This document shows positions 39,901 to 59,992 of a DNA stretch of 64,000 nt, in pieces. Source of the DNA: Amborella trichopoda (Eukaryota; Streptophyta; Magnoliopsida; Amborellales; Amborellaceae); the NCBI RefSeq assembly GCF_000471905.2, contig NW_006500347.1, forward strand, positions 2,750,942-2,814,941, read 5' to 3'. The notes beneath the pieces are model-generated. The model saw only the letters and a list, made by a program, of their open reading frames with translations. It had not been told where the DNA came from and ran no database searches. Numbering within the stretch: the first letter of the stretch is position 1; the number at the start of each line of letters is the position of its first letter. A program made the translations under genes and the position numbers.

Positions 39901-42900
39901 GGTGATCGATTGAGGAATTCCTGAAAATGAATTCTGAAAACATGGTCTTACGTGCCATGATGCGTCCTAGTTAGACCACCTGGTGATGATGATTTTACTA
40001 CCTAAGACCCAGGCAGCTGGGGAAAGGGATGCAACTAATTATAGTTCATCCCAGAAGACTGTTCCGAGATTGGGCCAGGATGGGCTGTAAACCGCTGTGA
40101 ACTTCCAACTGATGTATTGGGAACTGTGGCCAGAGTCACCATCACTGAGAAACTGTCAATGCATGCTGGTGAGAGAGCAAACACCGAAAGATCCCATATG
40201 AGCCAGATCCCTTCAGTGGCTCCCTGGGTAGGCAAAGCCTTCCACTGGCAGGGTACACAGCCATAGACTTGACAGATGAGGTCGAGTGGGTTGGCCCAAC
40301 TTAGTTTCTGCCACCACATGTAGATCAGGGCTGAATTTGAGGGAGGACAAGCTAGCCTTTTGCTTGTCAGAATCTCCGAAGCCCCTATTTTTCCACAGTC
40401 CACACCGGGGCTCACATTTTTAACTGACAGGACATGGGTTGATGCCTGAAGGAGTGTCAGGAGCACTGTGCTTTCGAGGTGGAAGGAGAAGAGAGTTGGG
40501 AGGCTGAATTAGAAGCTGATGGCTTCTGGTAATTTACGTTGCAAATGACATCAATTATTCTCAGGATATTTGGAAGGTCGAATTCGAAGTTGAATTGAAT
40601 GATTTCAACCATAGGAATTTGGATATGGTCAGTGCAATGCACTGTTAGGCAGCAGGAATTCTCCTGTAGCTTGAGAAGAGAGGTGGGAGGCTGAATTAGA
40701 AGCTGATGGCTTCTGGTAATTTACATTGCAAATGATATCAATTATTCTCAGGAGATTTGGAAGGTCGAATTAGAAGTTGAATTGAATGATTTCAACCTTG
40801 GGAATTTGGATATGGTCAGTGTAATTCACTGTTTGGCAGCAGGAATTCTCCTGTAGCTTTGTATATGAATATGATTGTATTTCTGTAGCTAGAAATTGAT
40901 GGAAAATGATGAAATACTTGTATTGTTCTTTAATTATTCTCAGAAGATGACAAATCATTTGCTTTCTTCTATTTTTTTAATTCCTTCATCTTGTGGAAAG
41001 ACTGCGATCTTAATCTGTTTGTAACACTTTTTTGGGTTTTGTTGGTGTGTTAATAACACTTGCACTGCTGAGATTAGAAGTTTAAGGTTAGGTTAAGCAT
41101 ATCAACATGCGGTGAAGTCTTGTTGGTTTTTCTAGTGATGATATAAATTTTTAAGATCTGAAGTTCATAACTATTGACATGGTAGCAATTGGTAAACAAC
41201 TGTAGCTGGCCAGTAATGTCTTGGAACTTTCATACATTATTGACCATACCTCGAGGCTCGAGCAGTTGTAGATAATTATTTCCAACGAGTCCATTTTGTG
41301 GTGGAATGAATAAGATAGATGGCTGATGTACAATTCCTTTGCAAGGAAAGAATGGTGACAATTTTATGTTTGTAAAATAGATTTCCCTTTTTGATTGGAA
41401 GACAATGACATTAACTCTAATTGAAATATCTTCTTTTGTTGGAACAATATGAAGATAGTGGATGCTTTCTAATGTACCCATGTTACTCTGATAAAGATAT
41501 CATGAAGTATCACATGTATGGACACCATACGAGTCATCATTATCATTGTAGATTCATGATTCATGGAAAGTTTTGGCAAAGTTTTATATTGGCTGCCTAC
41601 CTAACACAACCCATCTCCTTTACCTTGGCTTGAAATAGATTAAGGGAAAGTTTAAGGTCCTCACCCTTCTGAGACCATAGGCACCATATGATAGTATCGA
41701 AAATTGGAATTAAGTGTAATAAGCAGTCTAGTTATTTGCAAAAGGAAGTCTGAGCTGTGAATTATTTAGACAACAGGTAAGTATATCAAGGATGATGTTT
41801 ATGGAAATTATTATTCAATAACTCCCAACAGGTGTATCCAAGACGGTTCTGGACAATCAGAAGGATGTCCAAGATATGAATGCCAAGAATGTAGAGTTTC
41901 ACCAATTTCCGTTTTGTTGTAGACAACTGAAGGTTTTTCACTGACAAAGTACAACCCCGATCTTTCACTGAAAGTCAAAAAGGTACTGGAACATTAATGA
42001 GATTTAGGATTATTACTAATTTAAAGTTAAATTAAAGGACAGGTATGACATGAAGAACCAAGAATAACAGCAGTGTCCATGTGATGTTCACATATCCTGG
42101 TCTTTAGAGCATCTATCCACAATGCTACCAACTTCCAATCTCTCCTACTCCTTCCTTCAGATGTAAAAGTTAATTAGCAAATGGGTACTTGGGACTGTTT
42201 CTTCCACAAGATGCATGAAATATTCCCATTACATGATTTTATGTTTATATAGATATATACACACATATATGTATACATAATGTTCTGATTACTTGCTAAC
42301 ATATGAAAGGAGCAAGGGACAAAAGATGAGAAGGTACTGGAACATTAATGAGATTTAGGATTATTACTAATGAAAAGGTAAATTAAAGGACAGGTATGAC
42401 ATAGAGAACCAAGGATAGCAGCAGTGTCCATGTGCTGTTCACATTTCCTGGTCTTTAGAGCATTTATCCACAATGCTACCAACTTCCAATCTCTCTTACT
42501 CCCTTTAGATGTAAAAGTTATTTTAGCAAATGGGTACTTGGGGCTTTTACTTCCACAGGATGCATGAAATATTCCCATTACCTGGTTTCCGTATATAAAT
42601 ATATATAAACATATATGTATGCATAATGTTCTGATTATTTGCTAACATATCAAAGGTGCAAGGGACAAAAGATGACATGATCTCTAAACACAAGACATTC
42701 ACTACCTAACTATAACTTCTGCCTGTTGTGGTAAGTAGTATCTTTTGTGATTGCAATGGCATCTATCTCGGGACTATTGGGTGTCTGTGGCAGTGGCTTT
42801 TAGCCTTTCACTGCTGGTAGGATCTATGGAATGGTCCACTTGTCCACTTGTCATTGAGGGTGAGTTCAAAATATTATTAGATGGGCCCGCCGTTATGTTA

Positions 42901-44872
42901 TTGCTCTATCTACTGCATTGATGTATTACGGGTATACTGTTCATAGCCTCACATTCTCCCATATGTTTGTTAAAGGCCTATGGAATTCCAGATACATTGC
43001 CTTGGAATAGGTTATCAAGTTACGCTCTGATTGTAGTACCTCTTCACTGTCCTCATGATGATTATGGCCGCCACACATTTGTGTTTTATTATACTCCACT
43101 CATTCTTCTATTATAGCTATCAATGAATGAAGATTTGTTTGCAACAGGAAAAATAAGGTAAGAGGAGAAATTCTAAAACATGCTCACTTGCCTCAGCAAT
43201 ATGTGAAGAGTTGATCATGTGCACATGTACTGTGTAATGTGTTTAGCTATTTGCATGCTATGGACTGGGCAAATAGAAAATCTTTTACATGAAAAATTTT
43301 AAAAATTGTGGTAAAATTTATTATGTTGTTGCGTACTTTGCGAGTTTAGGACACTTTGGCTATTAAATTGCAAAGTCTCTCAAGAGCACCTCTTCGTTTG
43401 CAGTTTGAGGGAAATAGGAAGGGAAAGCCCTCTAGGCGAGCTGAAATTCCGGTTAACGAGACTGTATCTGGCTGCATGTCCAAGGCTGAGCTAGCACAGG
43501 TGCATGAAATTGAACTTCAACTAGCTCATCAGGACAGGGTTATGGAGTTGACAAAGGATAGAAAGAATGCATTAGAAGCTTACGTATATGAGATTCGCAA
43601 TAAGGTAAATTTTAAAATGCTAGTTAATTCTTTTTGGTTTCTTGAATGTGCCCTTTTTTCTAACTTTCTGCTTCTGTTGATTAGCTCTTTGATAAATACC
43701 GGAGCTATGCATCTGAGTCAGAGAGGGAAGGGATTTCTAGAAGCCTACAACAAACAGAAGAGTGGCTGTATGAGGAAGGGGACGATGAATCTGAGAAGGT
43801 TTATGCTGCCAAACTTGATGAATTGAGAAAGGTCATAGCAATCACTTCAAAATTCAGCAATCCAAACTTCCGTTCTCGTCCTTGCTTATGTTTTCTTACC
43901 ATGGAACTTGTCTTTGATATGTATTTATTTCTCTTTTGCTGTCCATAGCTTGTGGACCCTATTGAAAATAGGTTCAAGGATGAGGAAGCCAGACCTCAAG
44001 TGATTAGAGACCTTTTGAACTGCATTGTGGACCACAGGATGGCTGTACAATCACTAGGGACTAGTGAAAGAGATGCAGTAAAAACTCATCCCTACCTAAT
44101 GATTGTTCATACTTGTTTTGAGGATAGTGAGTAATGGTGGTGCTCATGACTTGGGTTTTTAAATTGGGTTTGTAGGTTATCAATGAGTGCAACAAAGCTG
44201 AACAGTGGCTTAGGGAGAAAACCCAGCTGCAGGATGCATTACCCAAAAATGTGGATCCTGTCCTCTGGTCCTATGAGATTAAGAGAAGGGCTGAGGCTCT
44301 AGACACGTAAGACTTTCATGACTTGATGACTGCTATTGAGTTCAACTCATGCCATCTCTCTCTCTCTNNNNNNNNNNNNNNNNNNNNNNNNNNNNNNNNN
44401 NNNNNNNNNNNNNNNNNNNNNNNNNNNNNNNNNNNNNNNNNNNNNNNNNNNNNNNNNNNNNNNNNNNNNNNNNNNNNNNNNNNNNNNNNNNNNNNNNNNN
44501 NNNNNNNNNNNNNNNNNNNNNNNNNNNNNNNNNNNNNNNNNNNNNNNNNNNNNNNNNNNNNNNNNNNNNNNNNNNNNNNNNNNNNNNNNNNNNNNNNNNN
44601 NNNNNNNNNNNNNNNNNNNNNNNNNNNNNNNNNNNNNNNNNNNNNNNNNNNNNNNNNNNNNNNNNNNNNNNNNNNNNNNNNNNNNNNNNNNNNNNNNNNN
44701 NNNNNNNNNNNNNNNNNNNNNNNNNNNNNNNNNNNNNNNNNNNNNNNNNNNNNNNNNNNNNNNNNNNNNNNNNNNNNNNNTACCGTACGTAACCGTACCG
44801 GTAACGTAACGTTTACGTTACTAGTACGTTAGTAGTACGTACTCGTCGTATTAGTAGTTACGTACTACATCG

Positions 44873-44926
<54 letters not shown>

Positions 44927-45051
44927 AGCAGCAGGAATCATGAAATGATGATGTTAGTGAAGGATGCATAGCTGTAAGCTGATTAGTGATTGTTCCGATG
45001 TCTTTCAGGGCATGTAGACAGATAATGAGGCCCAAGTCATCTCCCATGTGA
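5450..45051 (+). CDS. HSP70-16: HSP110/SSE-type chaperone, HSP70-16 ortholog (9 exons, 768 aa)
   Basis: Joined exons 5450-6619, 15384-15596, 31664-31756, 31920-32099, 43404-43604, 43685-43831, 43949-44077, 44176-44306 and 45009-45051 give 2307 bp with consistent phases and GT-AG junctions. The N-terminal nucleotide-binding domain (residues 1 to about 388) shows the first phosphate motif GFDIGDENCVVAVA, HDGTATALAYG near residue 171, VFVDIGHCD near 197 and VGSGSRIPAI near 337. A beta substrate-binding domain (about 391-492), an acidic low-complexity loop (493-555) and an alpha-helical lid (about 575-768) follow. It ends in MRPKSSPM, without the EEVD tail of canonical cytosolic HSP70. SSE/HSP110 proteins act as nucleotide-exchange factors for HSP70 and hold unfolded protein in the cytosol or nucleus. 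The start follows a purine-rich leader and matches the family N-terminus. All exons are open, so the gene is probably functional. Loop residues are the least certain part. Confidence 0.93.
10677..11235. mobile_element. Long foldback element in a (TA)n tract, copy 1
   Basis: The left end GGGAAAAGATGGGATTAGC is mirrored by AGCTAATTCCATCTTTTCC at the right. The arms stay homologous to the centre, where CCAAAATACC faces GGTATTTTGATC, so the whole 559 bp is one imperfect palindrome. Both sides are (TA)n. The inner arm (CTACAAATC...GGTGCGCC) is shared with 11253-11726 and 61030-61495. No protein is encoded. Confidence 0.8.
11253..11726. mobile_element. Long foldback element in a (TA)n tract, copy 2
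   Basis: The outer arms carry CCTATAGGCGAAAAT / ATTTTCGCCTATAGG and GTCCAAAGTTCATCGCACGGT with its mirror. The inner part matches copy 1. It is bounded by (TA)n on both sides and ends GACTTTTCCT. Confidence 0.8.
11739..12130. mobile_element. Foldback element, 'GGTTGCAACC' family copy 2, in (TA)n
   Basis: It begins GGGTGCAGTTTCTATAAGG then TTGCAACCTTA, and ends TAAGGTTGCAACCTTATA followed by TAAACTTTCCCT. It is flanked by (TA)n on both sides; the right tract runs into the first assembly gap. Confidence 0.8.
12131..12956. other. (TA)n tract and assembly gap
   Basis: A (TA)n run (12131-12169) is followed by 787 N (12170-12956). Any reading frame through it is meaningless. Confidence 0.99.
14950..15179. 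mobile_element. MITE of the 'TTGTCTACAAA / GAGACC' family, copy 1
   Basis: The left end TGTATACAATGAGAC is mirrored by GGTCTCGTACTATACAAT. Inside are the family blocks AGATTT..AAATCGGGTGG and ATGATTGTGACCTC. Related copies occur at 48170, 48488, 53400, 53690 and 62412. Confidence 0.65.
15384..15596 (+). CDS. HSP70-16: HSP70-16 exon 2 (start of substrate-binding domain)
   Basis: 71 codons, residues 391-461 (VQDIFPFSIAFSSDEG... to ISSFM). Acceptor TTTTCCAG|GTT, donor ATG|GTATGG, both phase 0. It matches the beginning of the beta-sandwich domain of HSP110-type proteins. Confidence 0.92.
16843..19308 (-). pseudogene. Degenerate hAT transposase (BED finger, DUF659, dimerisation domain)
   Basis: On the minus strand the start is a BED-type finger (19308-19130; WKYDYNLNPLNKNCIRCNYS, then KKHLAGIRGDVAPC). 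About 18650-18130 gives a DUF659 block (EIVKSQKDAWAQYED, then VVANLLRLAYPNICW and QCIDLML) with stops and frameshifts. 17578-17250 gives the hAT dimerisation motif (FAPNWWIQHG, LATQIMSLTTTSSSCERNWS). 17124-16843 is an open C-terminal tail. The second zinc cysteine of the BED finger is serine (CNYS for CxxC). Such proteins cut and paste hAT DNA elements; this copy cannot make a whole protein. No terminal repeats could be paired with confidence. Confidence 0.85.
19655..19841. mobile_element. CCTAGGC-rich GC island ending in a hAT-type terminus
   Basis: A GC-rich patch in AT-rich DNA with repeated CCTAGG and GGCC words. Read from its right edge on the minus strand it begins CAATGTTCCAAAAAGTGGCC. 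The CARTGTT start is shared with the MITEs at 34450 and 37628. It lies about 350 bp upstream of the BED ATG of the hAT relic and could be that element's 5' end or a separate truncated MITE. Confidence 0.5.
24120..27491 (-). mobile_element. Ty1/copia remnant: 5' LTR, primer-binding site and degenerate gag
   Basis: On the minus strand a likely LTR starts TGTTGAATATTAG at 27491 and ends at 26908. It is followed by GTATCAGAGCAATCAGATCC (26907-26888), the usual copia primer-binding stretch. Gag follows: KLNGSNYVLWAQAIKVFLGP (about 26320-26260), a glycine/arginine-rich part near 24800, and a broken zinc knuckle (THYGRTNQVVDKC, then GKPAWANQ, 24735-24665) where the expected histidine is Q. Protease, integrase and RT are not seen, and the 3' LTR is missing. 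An AT-rich segment with repeated GATTCC words (about 25213-26230) interrupts gag and may be a nested insertion. The LTR start is a guess from one end only. Confidence 0.65.
24208..24528 (-). repeat. 160-bp tandem duplication inside a copia gag remnant
   Basis: GAATCCTGCAATGATGG begins at 24221 and 24381. The copies differ at very few bases. Because 160 is not a multiple of 3, each copy shifts the gag frame; STPTVTLANIGTSHSSCLIH appears once per copy. A partial third piece lies at 24150-24178. Confidence 0.85.
27775..29444 (+). pseudogene. RTE-type LINE remnant (reverse transcriptase)
   Basis: The + strand frames, broken by several stops, read EMKEALRKMKIGKAL..DGIPME, then MPDEWRKSIVVLIYKNK, LTKTKYIECKFG, and RKGGYFRHLGSTI. 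A C-terminal block KDRIWNEHIQGNLGVSRIDE...MRESRIRWSSHVQ is typical of the RTE clade in plants. The 3' end AACCCCAAATAGTTGGGGTA followed by ATGATGATG is the usual RTE tail. The 5' part (endonuclease) is lost. Two short tails of the same kind lie at 55855-56035 and 58230-58375. Confidence 0.85.
30741..30944. other. (CT)n tract, 35-bp gap and flow-order artefact
   Basis: (CT)n to 30758, N at 30759-30793, then 30794-30888 in which bases advance in T-A-C-G order; TG, GC, CA and GA never occur there. (CT)n resumes to 30944. The middle block is best read as dephased pyrosequencing noise, not genome. Confidence 0.85.
31080..31362. repeat. 141-bp tandem duplication in intron 2
   Basis: TGCTTAATACTTGTATATGA at 31080 recurs as TGCTTAATTCTTG at 31221. 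Both units contain CAGGGGATATTCATTGGTAG, an ATT-rich stretch and TTTGCAGATGCAACTTC. Confidence 0.85.
31664..31756 (+). CDS. HSP70-16: HSP70-16 exon 3
   Basis: 31 codons, residues 462-492 (IGPFQASSDKSK, then LNLHGIVTVESAY). Acceptor TACCAG|ATT, donor TAT|GTAAGC. The block is the strongly conserved end of the beta domain in this family. The following intron is only 163 bp. Confidence 0.92.
31920..32099 (+). CDS. HSP70-16: HSP70-16 exon 4 (acidic linker)
   Basis: 60 codons, residues 493-552, beginning LIEDDIDATDARG, rich in D, E, S and A, with no fixed fold expected. Acceptor CCTTCAG|TTG, donor AAC|GTATGC. This loop is the variable part of HSP110 proteins, so homology support is weak, but both splice sites and the phase fit. 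Confidence 0.85.
33223..33227. repeat. Left target-site duplication (ACATG) of the copia element
   Basis: ACATG directly abuts the 3' LTR; the same five bases follow the 5' LTR at 36687-36691. Five bp is the usual Ty1/copia duplication size. Confidence 0.85.
33228..33446 (-). repeat. 3' LTR of the copia element
   Basis: 219 bp, starting TGTTAAAATCC and ending ATGACA on the minus strand. The 5' LTR is 145 bp; the extra length is a GA-rich expansion at 33240-33315. Shared blocks include AAGTTTTGGAC and GAGGTTGAACC-like sequence. Numerous substitutions between the LTRs point to an old insertion. Confidence 0.85.
34450..35061. mobile_element. hAT-type MITE nested in the copia RT
   Basis: It begins CAATGTTGTCAGGTTCGCTT and ends AAGCGAACTGAAATTAAC then AACATTG, an imperfect terminal inverted repeat with repeated CTTCGG/CCGAAG words. 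The flanks CTACATGA (34442-34449) and CTTCATGA (35062-35069) match at 7 of 8 positions, the size of a hAT duplication. The centre is AT-rich and non-coding. It interrupts the RT frame between the LDVKNPFLHGDL part and the following domain. Confidence 0.8.
36530..36541 (-). other. Primer-binding site of the copia element
   Basis: TGGTATCAGATG read on the minus strand directly follows the 5' LTR. The first ten bases fit the complement of the initiator methionine tRNA 3' end used by plant copia elements. Confidence 0.85.
36542..36686 (-). repeat. 5' LTR of the copia element (145 bp)
   Basis: It runs TGTTAAACTCC to TTTGACA on the minus strand. It is very short for a copia LTR, many of which are several hundred bp. 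Confidence 0.88.
37628..38163. mobile_element. hAT-type MITE with exact 8-bp target duplication
   Basis: It starts CAGTGTTTGAAACCACTACT and its other end, read inward, is CAATGTTTGACTACTCAG. The target duplication GTTTGAAC is identical on both sides (37620-37627 and 38164-38171). GC-rich CGAGTACTC-type words lie near both ends and the centre is A/T-rich. It sits inside the L1 remnant. Confidence 0.9.
38681..38760. repeat. 40-bp tandem duplication in the L1 remnant
   Basis: CCTAGGAGGGCGATATTAGT occurs at 38681 and 38721 with identical following sequence. Confidence 0.9.
40486..40859. repeat. 187-bp tandem duplication
   Basis: Units starting GAGAAGAGAG(T/G)TGGGAGG begin at 40486 and 40673 and end CCTGTAGCTT. 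They lie at the 5' side of the L1 remnant. Confidence 0.88.
41215..41990 (-). pseudogene. Copia integrase fragments
   Basis: On the minus strand, KREIYFTNIKLSPFFPCKGI then VHQPSILFIPPQNGL (41390-41250) follows the copia pattern 'GREY...GI.HQ...PQNG'. Upstream, HDIFIRVTWVH (about 41510) resembles the preceding integrase strand, and LYILGIHILDILL...RLGYTCWELL (41900-41800) the GAG-pre-integrase part. Frames are broken. No LTR is recognised, and the relation to the copia element at 33-36 kb is unknown. Confidence 0.55.
41981..42675. repeat. 351-bp tandem duplication
   Basis: AGGTACTGGAACATTAATGA begins at 41981 and 42332. The copies remain highly similar through AGGGACAAAAGATGA, including an ATATATACA-rich stretch. 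Confidence 0.9.
43404..43604 (+). CDS. HSP70-16: HSP70-16 exon 5 (start of alpha-helical lid)
   Basis: 67 codons, residues 553-619 (FEGNRKGKPSRRAEIPV, then RKNALEAYVYEIRNK). Acceptor TTTGCAG|TTT, donor AAG|GTAAAT. The KNALE.YVYE.R.K signature marks the lid helices of HSP110 proteins. An open frame extends 48 bp upstream but has no family match. Confidence 0.92.
43685..43831 (+). CDS. HSP70-16: HSP70-16 exon 6
   Basis: 49 codons, residues 620-668 (LFDKYRSYASESEREG, then TEEWLYEEGDDESEKV). Acceptor GATTAG|CTC, donor AAG|GTCATA, phase 0. EEWLYE.G.DE is a hallmark of the family. Confidence 0.92.
43949..44077 (+). CDS. HSP70-16: HSP70-16 exon 7
   Basis: 43 codons, residues 669-711 (LVDPIENRFKDEEARPQV...SERDA). 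Acceptor CCATAG|CTT, donor GCA|GTAAAA. Splicing at this donor rather than reading on restores the conserved V-x-x-EC motif in the next exon. Confidence 0.9.
44176..44306 (+). CDS. HSP70-16: HSP70-16 exon 8
   Basis: Residues 712 to about 755 (VINECNKAEQWLREK, then IKRRAEALDT). Acceptor TTGTAG|GTT, donor AC|GTAAGA with two bases left over. The reading frame meets a stop (TAA) in the donor, so a further exon is required. Confidence 0.9.
44354..44924. other. (CT)n, 413-bp gap and flow-order artefact in intron 8
   Basis: (CT)n to 44367, N at 44368-44780, then 44781-44875 steps through T-A-C-G order with no TG, GC or GA dinucleotide. (CT)n follows to 44924. The gap lies within the last intron of HSP70-16. 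Confidence 0.85.
45009..45051 (+). CDS. HSP70-16: HSP70-16 exon 9 (C-terminus)
   Basis: Acceptor TCTTTCAG|GGC. Joined to exon 8 it completes ALDTACRQIMRPKSSPM and a TGA. The ALDxxC pattern and phase match relatives. It lies 228 bp beyond the end of the N gap, so an additional exon hidden in the gap cannot be excluded. A candidate AATAAA signal is at 45531. Confidence 0.8.
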
Positions 45052-47311
45052 TCTAATAATGAGAAAGACGAGAGCTGATAACTCTTCAGATCCAATGGTC
45101 ATGCACATGCAACCGACAACACAGTCTCTGAATGATTTGAGTGATTTGAGGTCCACAGCCCTATATACTACTTTACTTCAATGTGAGTAGCCTCAAAAAG
45201 TTTTCATCTGAGTGAGCAACCTTAGTTGTTTTACCCTGTAGTTTCATGTAACTGCCCAGCTTTTTTGTTCCTATAGGCTTCATTCTTTGCTCACGGCTTG
45301 AGAACATTTTCTGGGTAACACCTCTCCCTCGACTTTCCTAAGATTCTTTTGGCATTTTGTACCATCCTAATTACCTTTTGTCCCCATGCTTGTATTTTGT
45401 AATTTTGTATCAAGGGATCAACATGACATTGCTTTATGCATAAGACGATCTCCTATCTGAAGCACATGAATCTTGAATTTTGCAAGTAGTGAAGTGTTTG
45501 TATGTGTGTTTCTGCGCTCGGGGGGTATAGAATAAAATATCATGCTCAAATGAAGAGTTAATGGAGGCAACTCTTTTGAGATATTGAAATTCTTTCAGAT
45601 TCTCTTTGGCATCGTTGTAAAAGTGGAATGACACAGAAGCGTGGCACCCAAGCAAGGATGTTACCAAGATAGCTGGAAATTCTTCCAGTTGTGCAGTTCC
45701 ATTAGGATGTTATGTATGCCCTTCTCTTTTTGTCTTTGTTGAATTGAACAGTTGTATTTTCTTCAAAAGCTCTATATCTGCTACTGCATGAGATCATGCA
45801 TTCCTGCTACTGCATGAGATCATACATTCACTGCCTCGGAGTAAAACCCATCTATGGGTATTTCTAAGAAAAATTTGGGGAGATTAATCTAACGAATAAC
45901 CTTCAAAAAGGAGGAAAGGAAAAAGGAAAATCTTATGTGCTCTAGTGCTTGAAAGAAGGTTAGTACCAAAATCAAATGGAGATTGTCTAAATTCGGACAG
46001 ATCAATGACAAGTTTGGTAACTAGAAGATGGTGGTTCCTTGGAAGTTGGACGCCCATGGAAGCTAGAGCTGTCGATACAAATATAGTGCTTCTTACAGAT
46101 TTAAGGGCATGATTAGTAAATGGGAACATTGTTGTGAAAGTATTTTCAAATGATAACTCTCATGTGATTTGAGTATGAAAGTATTTTCAAATGATAATTC
46201 TCATGTGATTTGAGCATGAAAGCATTTTTAAATGATAACTCTCACCTGAACATGAGTATGAAAGTATTTTCATATGATAACTCTCGCATGTGATTTGAGT
46301 ATTTTCAAATGATAACTCTCTCATGTGATTCGAGTATGGAGTTCTTTTATGTAAAAATTAAGACGATATTTTCAGTGTCCCAAACATGGTCAAAATACAA
46401 ATCTCACTGCTTCCAGATTCTAGAACCAGCTTCTACCCACCCTCATTTAAAATCTCATAATCCGTTTGCTCCCCTGAAACTACAGATTTGTTGATTATAA
46501 AGTGGATCCTAAAATTTTGTATAAAAAATGTCCTCTCTAGATATTTCTGTTTTAGCTAGTTTGCTATGGCCGCCTCCATTACGCACTCATTTTTGTTTAA
46601 AGTTTGTTTGCCATTCTTCACCATCCAGTTTTCTTGCCCTGATGTTCGCAAGGGTCATTCCGGATTACACCACTTTCACAATTAATTTTGAATTTTCTAC
46701 TCCAAAATTTGTGCTATCAAATACCTTTACAAAACAAATTTATTTTTCGGCACAACCTCGTTGTCGTGTTAAAGATGCAAAATACAACAAAAGATGGTGA
46801 ATTTGACTTTAATAGCAAAGAAGAATACAAAGGGAAAAAAAACCCATTTCAATAGGAATGGTGCTTGCCGCAACAATGGGTTGACGATTCAAACACGGCT
46901 TAACAATTAAAGAAACTTTCGTTTGAAGAAGAGCTTACTAAAATAAATTAAATGACATACTACTAACAAAAACCCAGGCTTAACAATTAAAGAAACCAAA
47001 AGAGCTTACTACGATAAATTAAATAACATACTAATAACTAAATCCACAGGGTTTGAAATTTGGAAATTCAAGACTTGCAGGACACAGTACACCTGAGAGA
47101 GAGATTTTCAAGAAGTTAAAGCATTGAATGCAAATGGAAGAAAGGCAGGAAGAATTAAGCTTGATATTACAATTTCTGGAGTCGGATGTCAAATTTTTAC
47201 TAAAACACCCGTCCCCTAAATATTACCACTATTCACCGAAAAACCAGTATCACCAGAAAACCAAGACGTAAATTGCAAAACTAGTGCAGTGATACCACTA
47301 AGAAGTGCCAA
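45052..47311. other. Intergenic region between convergent genes
   Basis: It holds the presumed 3' untranslated ends of both genes and the tandem repeat at 46136-46340. A 90-codon frame at 46528-46800 has no recognisable features. Confidence 0.6.
46136..46340. repeat. 41-42-bp tandem repeat, about 5 copies
   Basis: GAAAGTATTTTCAAATGATA recurs at 46136 and 46177, with variants at 46218 and 46260 and a shortened unit near 46300. Confidence 0.85.
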
Positions 47312-59642
<12,331 letters not shown>

Positions 59643-59730
59643 TTTCGCCGAGAGAGAGTGAAAGCGTCGTTTAGAAGTGCGTGAGATGTGCAGATTAGTG
59701 GTGTGCAGGCAGGGATGGCGTTGTGCAGGC

Positions 59731-59738
59731 TATATATT
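59731..59738 (-). promoter_or_regulatory. Putative TATA box of the DTX40-like gene
   Basis: The minus strand reads CCAATATATAGCC, about 90 bp before the start codon, implying a leader of roughly 60 bases. Confidence 0.5.
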
Positions 59739-59992
59739 GGCGGCTTGTATTTGATTTTGAGCTTAGTTGCCTTTTAAAACGAGTTCGAGTCTTGAGGACA
59801 CCCTATTGGGTATCGTAATTATTAAAAGGAAAAGTATCCCGTCCACCTCATATGCTTATGACGTGGCTGAATCTGACGGTCTAAAATTAACCTCATATTT
59901 TATTTTTTTGTTTTTATTAAAATAAAATATTTATCTCAATGTATCTTTATTTTTATAAAGATTATTAAATAAAATAATTAAACAAATATTTT

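Larger units (their letters stand above)
37260..40470 (-). pseudogene. L1-type LINE ORF2 remnant
   Basis: Minus strand: endonuclease part (40466-40035 and 39958-39698; LSKLDRFLI, LPKPTSDHVPILLDS), reverse transcriptase (39406-39116; GSFTEQKISKAVGDLGQDNA, PDGYPI, FYHRGTINKGMNAT), a middle region with weak L1 similarity (about 38400-38180), and the C-terminal zinc-binding segment (37493-37296; MIDHLFINCLLERHIWYSVL). Frameshifts and stops occur throughout. A 40-bp repeat (38681-38760) and the hAT-type MITE at 37628 break it further. Position relative to the copia element suggests its 3' end lies near 36.7 kb. Confidence 0.85.
32100..43403 (+). other. HSP70-16 intron 4 (11.3 kb)
   Basis: It holds the complete deleted copia element, the L1 LINE, two hAT-type MITEs, copia integrase fragments and tandem duplications (listed separately). 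32.1-33.2 kb and 42.7-43.4 kb show nothing recognisable. Confidence 0.85.

Noticed and set aside
44323..44832. Open frames of 147-169 residues
   Set aside because: Almost entirely N, with ends formed by (CT)n and the flow-order artefact.
5450..45051. HSP70-16 as a pseudogene or as two genes
   Set aside because: All nine exons are open, phases agree and family order is kept to the C-terminus, so one intact gene is the simpler reading.
46528..46800. 90-residue frame between the two genes
   Set aside because: No recognisable motif, codon pattern or family; AT-rich surroundings make such frames likely by chance.
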